This document shows, piece after piece, positions 54,067-63,962 of a stretch of 64,000 nucleotides of DNA. The stretch's first letter is position 1, and each line of letters starts with the position of its first letter. This DNA is from SZUA-152 sp964401355 (GTDB taxonomy: Bacteria > Pseudomonadota > Gammaproteobacteria > SZUA-152), in the NCBI GenBank assembly GCA_964401355.1, contig CAYNYJ010000005.1, positions 5,400 to 69,399 of the forward strand, read 5' to 3'. The notes beneath the pieces were generated by a model. That model searched no databases, was not told the origin of the DNA, and saw only the letters and a program-made list of their open reading frames with translations. Position numbers and translations under genes: made by a program.

Positions 54067-54900
54067 CTATTTAATGCTGCTACCCAAGCGTTCCCAGGCG
54101 ATACCATCGGCCTGAGGATCCCAGTTCATCCACACCATAAAGGCTTTGCCGACGAGGTTTTCTTCCGGCACAAAACCCCAATAGCGACTGTCATTACTGT
54201 TGTCACGGTTATCACCCATCACAAAATAATGACCATCTGGCACGGTGAATTCACCTTCCATGGATCCGCTGCCTTCATCGATCAAAATACCGTGAGCCAC
54301 GCCCAACAAATTTTCTTGCAGCAATTTAGCCCCTGACATTGACACCCCGGCACCCACGCCCGTATAGCGTGTCTGGCCTTCCTGCTTGGCGGGTTCACCG
54401 TTAATAAACAACTGTTTGTTGTAATAAGCCACCTTATCACCGGGTAACCCAACCACCCGCTTAATGTAATCAATGGAGGGGTTTTTGGGATAGCGAAAAA
54501 CCATGACATCACCGCGCTCGGGCTCACCGACATCGATAATTTTACGATTGAGCACTGGCAAGCGTATGCCGTAGGAAAATTTATTCACCAGAATGAAGTC
54601 GCCAACCAACAAAGTCGGCATCATTGAGCCTGATGGAATCCGAAAAGGCTCCATCAAAAATGAGCGCAGTACTAAAACGGCCAAAATCACTGGAAATAGC
54701 GAACGCGCATATTCCACCAACACAGGTTCTTTGAGCAGACCTTCCCTGGCCTCGGACAATTCAGCAGTATTTTTGCCTTGTGCCTCCAGCGCATGGGCCG
54801 CCGCACGTCGTTTCGGCGCCCAAAGCATGCTATCAAGCAACCAGATAATACCCGTTAAAAATACTGCGCTGACCATAATGGCCGGAAAATTAAAATCCAT
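54067..54900 (-). CDS. lepB: signal peptidase I
   Basis: 277 residues. Two N-terminal membrane helices, catalytic Ser in PSGSMMPTLLVGD and Lys in DYIKRVVGLPGD, and the GHYFVMGDNRDNSNDSRYWG motif. Cleaves exported precursors at the outer face of the inner membrane. A MITE-like element of about 180 bp separates it from lepA, the expected operon partner upstream. Confidence 0.97.
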   Translation of the reverse strand: MDFNFPAIMVSAVFLTGIIWLLDSMLWAPKRRAAAHALEAQGKNTAELSEAREGLLKEPVLVEYARSLFPVILAVLVLRSFLMEPFRIPSGSMMPTLLVGDFILVNKFSYGIRLPVLNRKIIDVGEPERGDVMVFRYPKNPSIDYIKRVVGLPGDKVAYYNKQLFINGEPAKQEGQTRYTGVGAGVSMSGAKLLQENLLGVAHGILIDEGSGSMEGEFTVPDGHYFVMGDNRDNSNDSRYWGFVPEENLVGKAFMVWMNWDPQADGIAWERLGSSIK

Positions 54901-54916
54901 CAGTTTATTTATCCGT

Positions 54917-55096
54917 TAGGGAGCCCCTGATTTATTCTGGACGAAGTAGACTGCGATCTAAAATATCCAGATTCGAAACGCGAATCGCACGTAATAGCTG
55001 GCTATTGCGAACTTTCTCAATAAAAATAAGCGTAACGATGAAGCTGGATATTTTAGGCGCAAGATACGAGTTCATGAATAGATCAGAGGTTCCTTA
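54917..55096. mobile_element. second MITE-like family, copy 2
   Basis: About 180 bp between lepA and lepB. Imperfect inverted ends (54916-54937 and 55076-55097; outer parts TTAGGGAGCCCCTGATTTA and its inverted copy), five mismatches. The TTCTGGA.., CGAAACGC and CTATTGCGAACTTTCTC-type interior matches the element at 11500-11664. Flanked by TA on both sides. More diverged than copy 1. Confidence 0.75.
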
Positions 55097-55109
55097 GTGT
55101 ATTGAGTGG

Positions 55110-56915
55110 TCATTTATCTCTTCCCACTTGCAAGATCGCCATAAAGGCCTCTTGTGGAATTTCCACCGAGCCCACCTGTTTCATGCGCTTTTTACCGGCT
55201 TTTTGTTTTTCCAGCAATTTACGCTTACGGGAGATATCACCACCATAACATTTGGCCGTCACATTTTTGCGCAGCGCTTTGACATTCGAGCGCGCCACCA
55301 CATTCGCGCCAATGGCTGCTTGAATCGCCACATCAAACATTTGTCGTGGAATAAGTTCGCGCATTTTTTCCACTAGTTGACGGCCACGATACTGTGCCTG
55401 CTCTCGATGCACGATGCACGACAGCGCATCGACACCCTCACCATTGATGAGCAAATCCAAACGCACCAGATCCGCAACCTGAAATCGCACAAAATGGTAG
55501 TCCAGTGAGGCATAACCCCGACTCACCGATTTCAGACGATCAAAAAAGTCCATCACCACTTCGTTCATCGGCATTTCGTACTCCAGCGACACCTGATTCC
55601 CGATGTAGAGCATTTTGCGTTGCACACCGCGTTTTTCCACGCACAGACCGATCACGTTACCAATGTAGTCCTGCGGCACCAAAATATTGGCGATGATAAT
55701 CGGCTCGCGAATTTCTTCGATCTTACCCAGCTCCGGCAATTTGGAAGGACTATCGACGTGCGTCACCTCACCATTCGTCGCCCGCACTTCATACACCACC
55801 GTTGGCGCGGTGCTGATCAGATCCAGGTCATATTCGCGTTCCAACCGTTCCTGCACGATTTCCATGTGCAACATGCCGAGGAAGCCGCAACGAAACCCCA
55901 GCCCCAAAGCTTGCGAGGTCTCCGGCTCGTAAAACAGTGCCGCGTCATTGAGGTTCAGTTTCGCCAGCGCATCACGCAGATCTTCGTAATCTTCAGCACT
56001 GATCGGAAAAATACCGGCATACACCTGTGGCTGTACAGTCTTAAACCCCGGCAAAGATCCCGTGGCTGGATTGTCGGCCAGGGTGAGGGTGTCACCGACC
56101 GGTGCACCTTCAATTTCCTTAATACCTGCAATCACATAGCCCACTTCACCGGCCTGCAGCTGATCGGTGTCCTGCCGTTTAGGATTGAAAATGCCGACGT
56201 GATCCACAATATGGCTACGGCCGGTGCTCATCACCAGAATTTTTTGGCGCTTTTTGAGGGTGCCGTGTTTAATGCGAACCAGCGACACCACGCCCAAATA
56301 ATTGTCGAACCAGGAATCAATAATCAACGCTTGCAGCGGTGCATCCCGATCACCTTCGGGGGGCGGAATCTTTTTCACTAGATCTTCCAGCAGCTCATCC
56401 ACACCCTGTCCCGTTTTGGCGCTGATACGCACGGCATCACTGGCCTCGACACCAATAATATCTTCAATCTCGTGAATCACACGATCGGGATCGGCAGCGG
56501 GTAGATCGATTTTGTTGAGCACCGGCACCACTTCCACATCCTGCTCGATAGCGGTGTAACAATTGGCCACACTCTGCGCTTCGACGCCCTGTGAGGCATC
56601 CACCACCAACAGCGCCCCTTCACAGGCCGCCAGCGAGCGCGACACTTCATAGGAAAAATCCACGTGGCCGGGGGTGTCGATAAAATTCAGTTGATAAACT
56701 TCACCATTTTTCGCGGTGTAATTGAGCGTCACGCTCTGCGCTTTGATGGTGATGCCCCGTTCCTTTTCAAGATCCATGGAATCGAGCACTTGCGCCGACA
56801 TTTCCCGATCAGACAGGCCTCCGCACATCTGGATAAAACGATCTGCAAGCGTGGATTTTCCGTGATCGATGTGGGCAATAATGGAAAAATTGCGAATGTT
56901 TTCCATCTTGGACAT
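55110..56915 (-). CDS. lepA: elongation factor 4 (LepA)
   Basis: 601 residues, the usual ~600. Translational GTPase: IRNFSIIAHIDHGKSTLADRFIQ, DTPGHVDFSYEVSRSLAACEG and NKIDLPAADP are the G1, G3 and G4 motifs, followed by EF-G-like domains and the C-terminal LepA domain (KKRMKQVGSVEIPQEAFMAIL). Complete. It heads the lepA-lepB-rnc-era run, downstream of the degP-type gene. Confidence 0.97.
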   Translation of the reverse strand: MSKMENIRNFSIIAHIDHGKSTLADRFIQMCGGLSDREMSAQVLDSMDLEKERGITIKAQSVTLNYTAKNGEVYQLNFIDTPGHVDFSYEVSRSLAACEGALLVVDASQGVEAQSVANCYTAIEQDVEVVPVLNKIDLPAADPDRVIHEIEDIIGVEASDAVRISAKTGQGVDELLEDLVKKIPPPEGDRDAPLQALIIDSWFDNYLGVVSLVRIKHGTLKKRQKILVMSTGRSHIVDHVGIFNPKRQDTDQLQAGEVGYVIAGIKEIEGAPVGDTLTLADNPATGSLPGFKTVQPQVYAGIFPISAEDYEDLRDALAKLNLNDAALFYEPETSQALGLGFRCGFLGMLHMEIVQERLEREYDLDLISTAPTVVYEVRATNGEVTHVDSPSKLPELGKIEEIREPIIIANILVPQDYIGNVIGLCVEKRGVQRKMLYIGNQVSLEYEMPMNEVVMDFFDRLKSVSRGYASLDYHFVRFQVADLVRLDLLINGEGVDALSCIVHREQAQYRGRQLVEKMRELIPRQMFDVAIQAAIGANVVARSNVKALRKNVTAKCYGGDISRKRKLLEKQKAGKKRMKQVGSVEIPQEAFMAILQVGRDK

Positions 56916-57171
56916 GTCTTGATACCGCCTAGTGCCGGGACAAGCAGGCTGCCCGGAAAATTAGTGTCTGCTAACAGACAAATGAATTGAGGCGTTCAGG
57001 GTGAACAACCGGCGGGCATTGTAATCTATCTGGCACGTTGCTGGAACTCTTGTAGGACTCGCGCAGAAACCCGAGTCTTTCTTCAACACCCCGACTTCCC
57101 AACGACCAAAAACACCCGCCCCGCACATACGCGGAGCGGGCATCGACGGGTATTTGTCCGCTAATGCCAGA

Positions 57172-58710
57172 TTATTCGTCTTTGATCTTCAATGCCAGAA
57201 ATACTGGGCCACCTCGGCGCTGCACTAACAGCGGCACTGATTTCCCGGTGGGTAGATCCGCTGAAACCTCGGCAAAATGCTTGGCATCTTTCACCTCGAC
57301 ATTGTTGAGCGTCAGGATTACATCACCTCGCCGCACACCGGCCTTGCGTGCCGCACCGGCCTGCACCCGCTTGACAATCACACCGCCGCCTTTGATTTCC
57401 AGTTTTTCACGCTGCTCTGGGGTCAAATCCATCACCGTCACATTCAATCGTGCCTCATTCGCAGAAAGCGAGTTAGCACCCGCAACAACCACGTTTTCCG
57501 GTAACTCACCCAGTTTCACAGACAATACCTTGAGCTTGCCCTTGCGAAGAATTTCCACTCTGACCTTGTCGCCCACCGGACTAATACCCACCAGCGGCGG
57601 TAAATCCGAGGAACGCATCACCACGGTGCCATTAAAGCGCATCACAATATCACCCACTTCCAGGCCAGCCGCTTTGGCGGGACTGTCTTTCAGCACCTTG
57701 GCCACCAAAGCACCACTGGGTTTATCCATACCGAAGGACTCGGCCAATTCGCGGGTCACGTCCTGAATCAACACTCCCAGCCAACCGCGCACAACGTGGC
57801 CACTGTCTTTTAGTTGTTTGACTACATTCATAGCCATATCGATGGGGATCGCAAAAGACAGACCCATAAATCCACCGGTGCGACTGTAAATTTGTGAGTT
57901 GATACCGACCACCCTGCCTTCCAGGTCAAACAGGGGTCCACCCGAGTTACCTGGATTAATCGCCACATCGGTTTGAATAAAAGGCACATAATTTTCGCGC
58001 GGCAAGGAGCGCCCCTTGGCGCTGACAATACCGGCAGTGACAGAATGATCAAACCCAAAAGGTGAGCCAATCGCCAGCACCCAGGCACCGACTTTAAGAT
58101 TTGCCGAATCTCCAATGTTCACCACCGGCAAATTGTCGGCATCCACCTTCAACAACGCAATGTCGCTGCGTTCGTCACTGCCAATCACCTCGGCGACCAG
58201 TTCTCGACGGTCCGACAAGCGCACCAGAATTTCCGTGGCATCCTTCACCACGTGATGATTGGTCAACACGTAGCCATCTTTGGAAATAATAAAACCTGAA
58301 CCCAGCGACTTGGCCTCAATCGATCCGCCATTGAAGTCGCCATGACCTTCTGGCCCACCAAAACCACGCCCCGGATCACCAAAGAAATGTCGAAACAAGT
58401 CACCAAACGGCCCTTCAGGAATATTCTCTGGCATGCCACGTGGCATACGCCGCACTTTCGGATGTTTCATTTTTTGCGTGGTACTGATGTTGACCACTGC
58501 GGCACTGTACTGTTCCACCAGCTCGGTAAAGTCAGGCAAAGACCGTGCCTGCACTGTGGTGGGCACCATCATCCATATAAACAGAAGAGAGACCAGCACT
58601 AACAGCCTGCGATTCACCATTGTGCGCCAGTCATCCACACCGTATGCGCCATAGCCCTTCATCGCTCTTTCTTTCATAGGAAAACGAGGATGACCATTCT
58701 GAAAATTCAT
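57172..58710 (-). CDS. degP: DegP/MucD-type periplasmic serine protease
   Basis: 512 residues from ATG 58710 (AGGAGT site 4 nt upstream). Signal segment (LLVLVSLLFIWMMVPTTVQA), trypsin-like domain with His in TNHHVV, Asp in SDIALLK, Ser in NPGNSGGPL, then two PDZ domains. A Gly/Pro-rich loop (MPRGMPENIPEGPFGDLFRHFFGDPGRGFGGP, i.e. the LA-loop region) precedes the protease core. Degrades and refolds misfolded envelope proteins. Directly follows rpoE-rseABC, as MucD does in Pseudomonas. Confidence 0.95.
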   Translation of the reverse strand: MNFQNGHPRFPMKERAMKGYGAYGVDDWRTMVNRRLLVLVSLLFIWMMVPTTVQARSLPDFTELVEQYSAAVVNISTTQKMKHPKVRRMPRGMPENIPEGPFGDLFRHFFGDPGRGFGGPEGHGDFNGGSIEAKSLGSGFIISKDGYVLTNHHVVKDATEILVRLSDRRELVAEVIGSDERSDIALLKVDADNLPVVNIGDSANLKVGAWVLAIGSPFGFDHSVTAGIVSAKGRSLPRENYVPFIQTDVAINPGNSGGPLFDLEGRVVGINSQIYSRTGGFMGLSFAIPIDMAMNVVKQLKDSGHVVRGWLGVLIQDVTRELAESFGMDKPSGALVAKVLKDSPAKAAGLEVGDIVMRFNGTVVMRSSDLPPLVGISPVGDKVRVEILRKGKLKVLSVKLGELPENVVVAGANSLSANEARLNVTVMDLTPEQREKLEIKGGGVIVKRVQAGAARKAGVRRGDVILTLNNVEVKDAKHFAEVSADLPTGKSVPLLVQRRGGPVFLALKIKDE

Positions 58711-58811
58711 GTTTACTCCTAACATTTCACAAATCGATGTATCAAGCTAATGTATCGAATCAATCCATTTCAAGTAAATCGTGAAACCGATTTATCGTTA
58801 CCCAAAAACTA

Positions 58812-59276
58812 TTACCTAACCGGTAACACACGTCGCAACAGCACTGGCTGATAACGTTGATCGTTACCAATGTGGCGAGTAAATCGCCATACCCAGACAA
58901 AACCCAGCGCCAAACCCAGCAATCCAAACACAATAGAGGCAAGCTCAGGATTTTCAAATAATAACTGGGTACCTAACACTTGCCCCAACCCAGCAAACAT
59001 AAACAATGCTAATAATGGCACGATATACACTGCCAATGAACCACGCACCAAGGCCCGCTCATCAATACCGATGATCACTTCATCACCCACCGTCACCACC
59101 GTGGCCTTAGGATTGAGCGCCCGCACTTGGCTGCGCTTGTTGCCCAGCACTTTCGCCAACGTTGCGGTGCCGCAACCCTTGTTCACTGCGCATGTCCCGC
59201 AGGCCGAGCGACGTTGCGTTTCAACCCAAACATCGTCGGCATTTAACGCAACGACCCGCGCATGTTCTTCGATCAT
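58812..59276 (-). CDS. rseC: RseC-family sigma-E/SoxR system protein
   Basis: 154 residues. MIEEHARVVALNADDVWVETQRRSACGTCAVNKGCGTATLAKVLG has the conserved Cys cluster; two membrane helices follow (SLAVYIVPLLALFMFAGLG and ASIVFGLLGLALGFVWVW). The family regulates sigma-E activity and helps reduce SoxR. Its start overlaps the rseB stop by 4 bp. Confidence 0.93.
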   Translation of the reverse strand: MIEEHARVVALNADDVWVETQRRSACGTCAVNKGCGTATLAKVLGNKRSQVRALNPKATVVTVGDEVIIGIDERALVRGSLAVYIVPLLALFMFAGLGQVLGTQLLFENPELASIVFGLLGLALGFVWVWRFTRHIGNDQRYQPVLLRRVLPVR

Positions 59277-60283
59277 TCATTTTCCTCTGGGTCATACATG
59301 ACCGCATGAGCCACACTTTCAACCGTGTGCGCGGGAACCTCGCCGATCACCGTAATCTGATACCCCTGACGCAATACGCCAAACGCATTAGTGGCCCCCA
59401 TCAGCGATGCGCCTTCAAATATTGTGTGAGCGTCGGAGATTTTTTCCATATACACCGAAATACTGGCCAGACCGTCTGAAATAACCCAGTGTTCCACAAG
59501 TCCGGGGGAATTGGGCATCTGATGATGAAAACGTGTAATGATTGAAAAACCTTGTGGCAAGTTCACAATATCCCAGCGACTATCAACGAGGCTTTCCGCC
59601 GTTGGGTTATCGTCGTGCATAGTCCAGGTAAAATCATCACTGCGAGTCTCTGCCTCCAGCATCACGTCCGGAATATCCCCACCAATGGTAATATTGGCAA
59701 ACATGGTCTGTTCCAGCACCTCGCCCTGGCCATTGATCAAATCAGATTTTAAGAGAATAGCGTTAACCTCATCGATCCAAAGACGGTAACCATAACGGGA
59801 AGTATCTTTTGGCTCAATTAAAATAGCCTGCACACTCTGCCCTGCAACACGATCCATGGCTTCAAATGAGAACGAATAATAATCTTGTAGCTGGCTAAAA
59901 TCATTTTCAGCCATCTGCGCCAATAAATTACCTTTAAACTGTTGCTTGCAAACCATCACCACCTTGCTATTTGGCATGTAACTTGTCACTACATCATTTT
60001 TACGCACAACCTCCCTTGCCACACCGTTGAGATTAATCAGTCGTTCAAATTCGCCCCGCTGATCAACTCGGTGCACCACTCGCATAGACTGCACCTGACC
60101 ATCCTGCAAATATACCAGGGTGCCATGATAATTGAGTTGCTGCGTCGCCGTTTGCATCCGCATCAGCACATCAAGTACCGCCTGATCAGCCGCATAGCCC
60201 GTGCCCGCAAAACCACAGGTCAAAACCAACACCAGCCAGAATTTACCGGATAATCGTCGCACCGAAAAAAGGCCAGACCGCAT
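59273..60283 (-). CDS. rseB: sigma-E regulatory protein RseB
   Basis: 336 residues with a signal peptide. Periplasmic MucB/RseB family: binds lipoprotein-like or mislocalised envelope signals and protects RseA from cleavage. Typical segments are LDVLMRMQTATQQLNYHGTLVYLQDGQVQSMRVVHRVDQRGEFERLINLNG. It starts at the base where rseA ends, so the two genes are coupled. Confidence 0.95.
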   Translation of the reverse strand: MRSGLFSVRRLSGKFWLVLVLTCGFAGTGYAADQAVLDVLMRMQTATQQLNYHGTLVYLQDGQVQSMRVVHRVDQRGEFERLINLNGVAREVVRKNDVVTSYMPNSKVVMVCKQQFKGNLLAQMAENDFSQLQDYYSFSFEAMDRVAGQSVQAILIEPKDTSRYGYRLWIDEVNAILLKSDLINGQGEVLEQTMFANITIGGDIPDVMLEAETRSDDFTWTMHDDNPTAESLVDSRWDIVNLPQGFSIITRFHHQMPNSPGLVEHWVISDGLASISVYMEKISDAHTIFEGASLMGATNAFGVLRQGYQITVIGEVPAHTVESVAHAVMYDPEENE

Positions 60284-60960
60284 TATTTTTGCGCTTGGAT
60301 AATGATGTAACGAGAATTGGGATAAGCCACGATTCTCGCGTACGGCACGACCCCCTGTAACGCCGCTCGCGGCGCTTGCTGATTGTGGTCAACCAGATAT
60401 TTATTCAAATTGGGATGATAACGTTTCGCCAAAGGTGGCGTTGCCACGACAGGATTCGCAGCTTGGGTCACGATTTGAATATTGGGCCGAACCACCGCAC
60501 GGGCAATTGATTGACTGACGGAGGGCCTATTTGAAGAAAGAATTGGCGAGAGGGTTGGAGAAAGAGTGGTCGGCGTTTGTGCCATTTGTCCAGCCAGGCT
60601 ACGATCGTCTTGCTGATACATAAACTGCACTCCCAGCACCGCAACCGCGGCAACGGAGGCAGCAACCGCCAGCCCAGCCAGACGCCGCCCCAATGCCGTT
60701 CCCTGAAATGCCCTCCTAGGTGGTCGGGGCGCCAGCACCGTGGGCTCGTCTTGCAATGCCTTCATAACCCGGGACGAAAATTGGGCATCCATGCCCGCAG
60801 GCAAATGTTGTCGCAAAGTATCGCTTATCAGATGGTAGCGAAACCAGGTATCTCGCGACTCATCATTTTTCAACAGTTCATCCACCGCATCATGATGCGC
60901 CCGCTTATCCAGTTCGCCATCCATCAGCGCCGAAATTCGTTCATCCGATGAATTTGTCAT
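60283..60960 (-). CDS. rseA: anti-sigma-E factor RseA
   Basis: 225 residues from ATG 60960. N-terminal cytoplasmic anti-sigma domain (ISALMDGELDKRAHHDAVDELLKNDESRDTWFRYHLISDTLR), one membrane helix (AGLAVAASVAAVAVLGVQFMY) and a periplasmic domain. Holds RpoE inactive until cleaved by DegS and RseP. Immediately downstream of rpoE as usual, with a 127-bp gap between. Confidence 0.95.
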   Translation of the reverse strand: MTNSSDERISALMDGELDKRAHHDAVDELLKNDESRDTWFRYHLISDTLRQHLPAGMDAQFSSRVMKALQDEPTVLAPRPPRRAFQGTALGRRLAGLAVAASVAAVAVLGVQFMYQQDDRSLAGQMAQTPTTLSPTLSPILSSNRPSVSQSIARAVVRPNIQIVTQAANPVVATPPLAKRYHPNLNKYLVDHNQQAPRAALQGVVPYARIVAYPNSRYIIIQAQK

Positions 60961-61087
60961 ACCTATCACCTGTCATTGTTGTTTCTATTTTCAACTACAG
61001 CCTTATTACTGAACTACTACCTACCGCTAGCCAATGAGTTGATTTAATCCTGCTTTCACCGAGGCCAGCCATAACCGGCAACCCCCG

Positions 61088-61669
61088 TCACTCGCGTTCA
61101 ATAAGCGGCCGGAGTTTATGATCAACCGCTTCTCGCGCCCGAAATATTCGCGAACGCACCGTGCCAATGGGGCATTCCATCGTTTCCGCAATTTCCTCGT
61201 AACTCAAACCTTCAATTTCCCGCAGGATAATCGCCGTACGCAAATCATTCGGAAGTTGTTCCATTGCCAGAAATATCGTCGATTCAACTTCATCCCTTAA
61301 CGCCAGCTGCTCCGGCGTTGCATATTCCTTGAGACCCTCGGCACCGTCAAATTGTTCAGCCTCTTGTGCATCAATATCCACATTCGGCATACGACGTCCA
61401 CGCGCCACCAGATGATTCTTAGCCGTATTGATCGCGATGCGATACAGCCAGGTGTAAAATGCACTGTCACCGCGAAACCGGGGCAAGGCCCTATACGCCT
61501 TGATGAAGGCCTCTTGGGCCACATCCTGCACTTCACTGTGGTCACGAATATAGCGCGAGATCAACTTCATGATCTTGAGCTGATACTTCAGCACCAGAGT
61601 ATCAAATGCGGTTTTATCACCGCGCTGCACTCTTTCTACCAGCAGCTGGTCTACCTTTTGTTCACTCAT
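61088..61669 (-). CDS. rpoE: extracytoplasmic-stress sigma factor RpoE
   Basis: 193 residues. ECF sigma factor: region 2 (FDTLVLKYQLKIMKLISRYIRDHSEVQDVAQEAFIKAYRALPRFRG) and region 4 (LPNDLRTAIILREIEGLSYEEIAETMECPIGTVRSRIFRAREA) are complete. Directs the envelope-stress regulon and the rseABC-degP genes downstream. Divergent from nadB across a 231-bp region in which I did not find a confident sigma-E promoter. Confidence 0.97.
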   Translation of the reverse strand: MSEQKVDQLLVERVQRGDKTAFDTLVLKYQLKIMKLISRYIRDHSEVQDVAQEAFIKAYRALPRFRGDSAFYTWLYRIAINTAKNHLVARGRRMPNVDIDAQEAEQFDGAEGLKEYATPEQLALRDEVESTIFLAMEQLPNDLRTAIILREIEGLSYEEIAETMECPIGTVRSRIFRAREAVDHKLRPLIERE

Positions 61670-61900
61670 TTTTGCTTAACGATTAGCCCACACTGCGGGC
61701 AAGCCCTTTGTTATTTTTCAAGCGAGTGAAGCGTTCCCCAACAAGCTACCCGTGAGTGGACAATATCCGCAACAGATAGTTCTGTTAGCCAACCCCAGTT
61801 TCTGGCACATTCTGACGCGGTTCACGCCCAACACGCAACACTCAATACACACAACCCCTGAGATATGGGTTCTGCGCCCGGAATCAAGTAAACTTTGCGC

Positions 61901-63598
61901 ATGAGTGAACATTTCAGTCATGACGTCCTGGTCATCGGTAGCGGCGCGGCCGGTCTAAGCCTGATTCTACGGCTTGACTCCAGCCTGCGAGTCGCCGTCA
62001 TCGCCAAAGGGCCCGTGGACGAAGGCAGCAGCAAATATGCCCAGGGAGGCATTTCTGCTGTGCTTGATCCCGCCGACACCGTCGAATCCCACGTGCAAGA
62101 CACCCTCACCGCCGGTGCCGGCTTGTGCGACCCCAGTATCGCGCAATTTACTGCAGAGCACGGTGCCAAGCAGATTCGCTGGCTCAGCGAACTCGGCACG
62201 CGTTTTTCGACAGCCAACCCCGCCACCAGCGACAACGCTGATCTGCATCTCACCCGCGAAGGGGGCCACAGTCAGCGCCGGGTCGCGCACGCTGCCGATG
62301 CCACCGGCCGTGCCATGGTCTGCTCCATGATCGGAGCACTAAAAGACCGCCCCAATGTCGAACTGTTCGAACATCACATCGCAGTCGATCTGATCACCGC
62401 CAATAAGCTCGGTCACGAGCCGCAACGGGTACTAGGCGCCTACGTACTGAATCGCAACAGCGAGCACATCGAAGTCTTTCACGCACGCTGTGTGGTGCTC
62501 GCCACCGGCGGTGCCAGCAAAGTCTATTTGTACACCACCAATCCGGACGTTTCCACCGGCGACGGCATCGCCATGGCCTGGCGCGCCGGTTGCCGGGTCG
62601 CCAACATGGAATTCATCCAGTTCCATCCCACTTGCCTCTATCATCCGAAGGCCAAATCTTTCCTGGTCTCCGAAGCCCTGCGCGGCGAAGGTGCTCATTT
62701 ATTGTTGCCCGACGGCAGCCGCTTTATGCACAAATTTGACTCCCGCGAAGAACTCGCTCCGCGAGACATCGTCGCCCGCGCCATGGATCACGAAATGAAA
62801 CGCCTCGGTGCTGACTGCCTGTACATCGACATCAGTTTCAAAGGTGCCGACTTCATCACCCGCCACTTCCCCACTATTTATCAGCGCTGCCTTGAGTTCG
62901 GCTTCGACATGACCCAGCAACCACTGCCCGTGGTGCCCGCCGCCCACTACACCTGCGGTGGAGTGATGACCGACCGCTACGGGCGCGCCGATATCGACGG
63001 ACTCTATGCCATCGGAGAAACCGCCTTCACTGGTCTGCACGGCGCCAACCGCCTGGCCAGCAACTCACTGTTAGAATGTTTGGTATTCGGCGAAGCCGCC
63101 GCAAAAGATATCAACCAGACGGGTAAAGACCGACAGCTCACCGAGCACATCCCCGATTGGGACGAAAGCCGCGTCACTGACTCCGACGAAGAAGTGGTGG
63201 TTTCCCACAACTGGGACGAGCTACGACGTTTCATGTGGGACTACGTTGGCATCGTGCGCAGCGACAAACGCCTGCAACGCGCCCTGCGCCGCACCGACTT
63301 ACTGGTGCGTGAAATTGAGGAATACTACAGTCACTTCCGTATTAACAGCGACCTCATTGAACTGCGCAACCTGGTACAAGCTGCCACCCTGATTATTCGC
63401 AGCGCCATTCTGCGCCAGGAAAGCCGGGGGCTCCACTATACCTTAGACTACCCTGATACCGATGAAACCCGCGCACCGGAAAACACTATCCTAGTACCGC
63501 CTAACTTCAATCATCAACCCTCCACGCTGCAGTCTAAACCGCTGGCAGATCGCAACAAAAAGCCCTCGCCGAAAAAAGTTAAATTAGCACAAGCCTGA
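61901..63598 (+). CDS. nadB: L-aspartate oxidase
   Basis: 565 residues from ATG 61901 (a TTG six bases upstream is also in frame). First enzyme of NAD synthesis: FAD-dependent oxidation of aspartate to iminoaspartate. N-terminal dinucleotide motif VLVIGSGAAGLSLILRL, AQGGISAVLDPADT, the HTREGGHSQRRVAHAADATGR-type active site and EFIQFHPTCLY are all present, and GLHGANRLASNSLLECLVFG near the end. nadB divergent from rpoE is the standard gammaproteobacterial layout. Confidence 0.97.
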   Translation: MSEHFSHDVLVIGSGAAGLSLILRLDSSLRVAVIAKGPVDEGSSKYAQGGISAVLDPADTVESHVQDTLTAGAGLCDPSIAQFTAEHGAKQIRWLSELGTRFSTANPATSDNADLHLTREGGHSQRRVAHAADATGRAMVCSMIGALKDRPNVELFEHHIAVDLITANKLGHEPQRVLGAYVLNRNSEHIEVFHARCVVLATGGASKVYLYTTNPDVSTGDGIAMAWRAGCRVANMEFIQFHPTCLYHPKAKSFLVSEALRGEGAHLLLPDGSRFMHKFDSREELAPRDIVARAMDHEMKRLGADCLYIDISFKGADFITRHFPTIYQRCLEFGFDMTQQPLPVVPAAHYTCGGVMTDRYGRADIDGLYAIGETAFTGLHGANRLASNSLLECLVFGEAAAKDINQTGKDRQLTEHIPDWDESRVTDSDEEVVVSHNWDELRRFMWDYVGIVRSDKRLQRALRRTDLLVREIEEYYSHFRINSDLIELRNLVQAATLIIRSAILRQESRGLHYTLDYPDTDETRAPENTILVPPNFNHQPSTLQSKPLADRNKKPSPKKVKLAQA

Positions 63599-63753
63599 TC
63601 AACAACCACCTTAACGATCAGCGCTCGAAGCTGCACTCAACAACAGTAAACTTCAATAAACACCACAATCTCCTTCCAATAGCCATTGCTTCGTCTCTCA
63701 GCCAAAAACACCGCAATTAAAGGATTTAGAGCCTTAATGGGGCAAAAACGGGA

Positions 63754-63767
63754 CGACAAAATTGTCG
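63754..63767. promoter_or_regulatory. inverted repeat, candidate enhancer site for sigma-54 activator
   Basis: CGACAAAATTGTCG: arms CGACA / TGTCG with a 4-nt spacer, followed by GGATTTTTTTACAC. About 95 bp upstream of the sigma-54-like promoter, a usual distance for an activator site. The identity of the activator is unknown. Confidence 0.4.
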
Positions 63768-63861
63768 GATTTTTTTACACAATTCTTATTTGTTCATGCT
63801 AAGAAAATAATGGAAAAATAAAAATCGAACAATAACAACAACTCAGAAAAAATATACGTAC

Positions 63862-63876
63862 TGGCACCAAATATGC
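63862..63876 (+). promoter_or_regulatory. sigma-54 (-24/-12) promoter
   Basis: TGGCACCAAATATGC has GG (63863-63864) and GC (63875-63876) separated by exactly 10 nt, the invariant spacing of RpoN promoters; the consensus TGGCAC part is perfect. The predicted start lies about 30 bp before the ATG at 63918. Confidence 0.65.
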
Positions 63877-63917
63877 CTCCCTCTAGCTAAGTTGATCAAT
63901 CAACCATGGAGGCAGAA

Positions 63918-63962
63918 ATGAACAGAATAACTTTATACTTGATAACACTGCTGTCCCGTTAA
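63918..63962 (+). pseudogene. gene start truncated by a MITE-like insertion
   Basis: ATG at 63918 after a GGAGG site; MNRITLYLITLL looks like the start of a secretion signal. After about ten codons the frame enters the terminal repeat of the element beginning at 63946 and meets a stop at 63960. The rest of the gene is not in the window, so its product cannot be named. Confidence 0.5.

Noticed and set aside
55620..56381. 253-codon open frame opposite lepA
   Set aside because: Antisense to an intact conserved gene, His- and Gln-rich as expected for a shadow.
61670..61894. Sigma-E promoter for rpoE
   Set aside because: No match with acceptable -35 and -10 spacing (GAAC..TCTGA type) was found on the minus strand.
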